A DNA stretch of 6,064 bases from the NCBI GenBank assembly GCA_014729735.1, contig WJJN01000355.1, positions 1-6,064 of the forward strand. Direction: 5' to 3'. This DNA comes from Candidatus Zhuqueibacterota bacterium (GTDB lineage Bacteria > Zhuqueibacterota > Zhuqueibacteria > Thermofontimicrobiales > Thiofontviventaceae). Of the stretch, positions 5,913 to 6,064 are shown in pieces. The translations under genes were made by a program, and so were the position numbers. Positions within the stretch are counted from its first letter, which is position 1, and each line of letters opens with the position of its first letter. A model generated the notes under the pieces. That model saw only the letters and a program-made list of their open reading frames with translations, ran no database searches and was not told the origin of the DNA.

Positions 5913-6064
5913 CTATTGCAGTTCTTTCAATTGTTCTGCTGTAAGCAAATTCCTGCTCTTCTCAATGTTATCCAAAAAATTAACTCGCATCTCTTTTTCG
6001 ATCACAGCAATTTCATCGACTTTTTCTTTAACATTGTCAAAATCGGGTTTTGACATGTCCAGCA
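5913..6064 (-). CDS. C-terminal end of a Spy/CpxP-like periplasmic protein, cut by window edge
   Basis: The minus-strand frame entering from the right edge gives 49 residues (LDMSKPDFDNVKEKVDEIAV, then IEKEMRVNFLDNIEKSRN, then LLTAEQLKELQ) before TAG at 5915-5913. The pattern of a PD-x-V/I-x(n)-DEIA helix, a second amphipathic helix, then LTxEQ is that of Spy/CpxP/ZraP family proteins. These are small helical periplasmic chaperones or metal sensors induced by envelope stress. The start, signal peptide and first LTxxQ repeat would lie beyond the window. The opposite strand is also open here (5850-6053), but that frame resembles nothing. The family call rests on a short fragment, so it is moderate. 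The TAG looks early: coding-like sequence follows in the same frame. Confidence 0.6.
   Translation of the reverse strand, partial: LDMSKPDFDNVKEKVDEIAVIEKEMRVNFLDNIEKSRNLLTAEQLKELQ

Noticed and set aside
5850..6053. Plus-strand open frame of 67 codons at the right edge
   Set aside because: The opposite strand carries a frame with Spy/CpxP-like features; this one is Phe-rich, has no SD and resembles nothing.

Overview
All genes here read on the minus strand, so transcription runs from high to low coordinates. The window holds a pyruvate dehydrogenase (PDH) operon downstream of a cluster of small envelope- or general-stress genes. The organism looks Gram-negative: the right edge carries the end of a Spy/CpxP-like periplasmic protein, and a YqaE/Pmp3 protein and a MgtC-type membrane protein lie beside it. 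Base composition is moderate. Nearly every gene has a clear Shine-Dalgarno (SD) site, which argues against typical Bacteroidetes. The Lpd active-site motif CLYRGC points, from memory, towards FCB-, Chlorobi- or Planctomycetes-like lineages rather than Enterobacteria. That placement is tentative.

Layout in transcription order. 6064-5913: C-terminal end of a Spy/CpxP-like chaperone or metal-sensor protein, stopped by TAG, with the frame continuing in protein-like sequence for 23 codons to a TAA at 5841. 5799-5602: CsbD/YjbJ family stress protein, followed by a rho-independent terminator (5575-5521). 5474-5316: a 52-residue YqaE/Pmp3 two-helix membrane peptide. 5319-5206: a doubtful 37-codon frame joined to its neighbours at both ends. 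5206-4775: a small membrane protein whose N-terminal half looks like MgtC/SapB and whose C-terminal half looks like a GlsB/YeaQ (transglycosylase-associated) protein, an apparent chimera. 4778-4752: a candidate promoter. 4705-2033: aceE (homodimeric PDH E1). 2017-662: E2 acyltransferase. 668 to the left edge: E3 dihydrolipoamide dehydrogenase, truncated by the window.

The last three genes form one tight operon, with a 15-nt gap between E1 and E2 and a 7-nt overlap between E2 and E3. They encode the whole complex that turns pyruvate, CoA and NAD+ into acetyl-CoA, CO2 and NADH. E1 decarboxylates pyruvate onto the lipoyl group of E2, E2 transfers the acetyl group to CoA, and E3 reoxidises the dihydrolipoyl arm. 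The E2 linker is a very Glu/Lys-rich segment instead of the usual Ala/Pro-rich one.

I see no mobile element, CRISPR array, tRNA or rRNA, and no gene-free stretch longer than about 130 bases. The points most worth a second look are the MgtC/GlsB chimera, the in-frame amber stop in the Spy-like gene, and the charged E2 linker. No wholly new system is evident.
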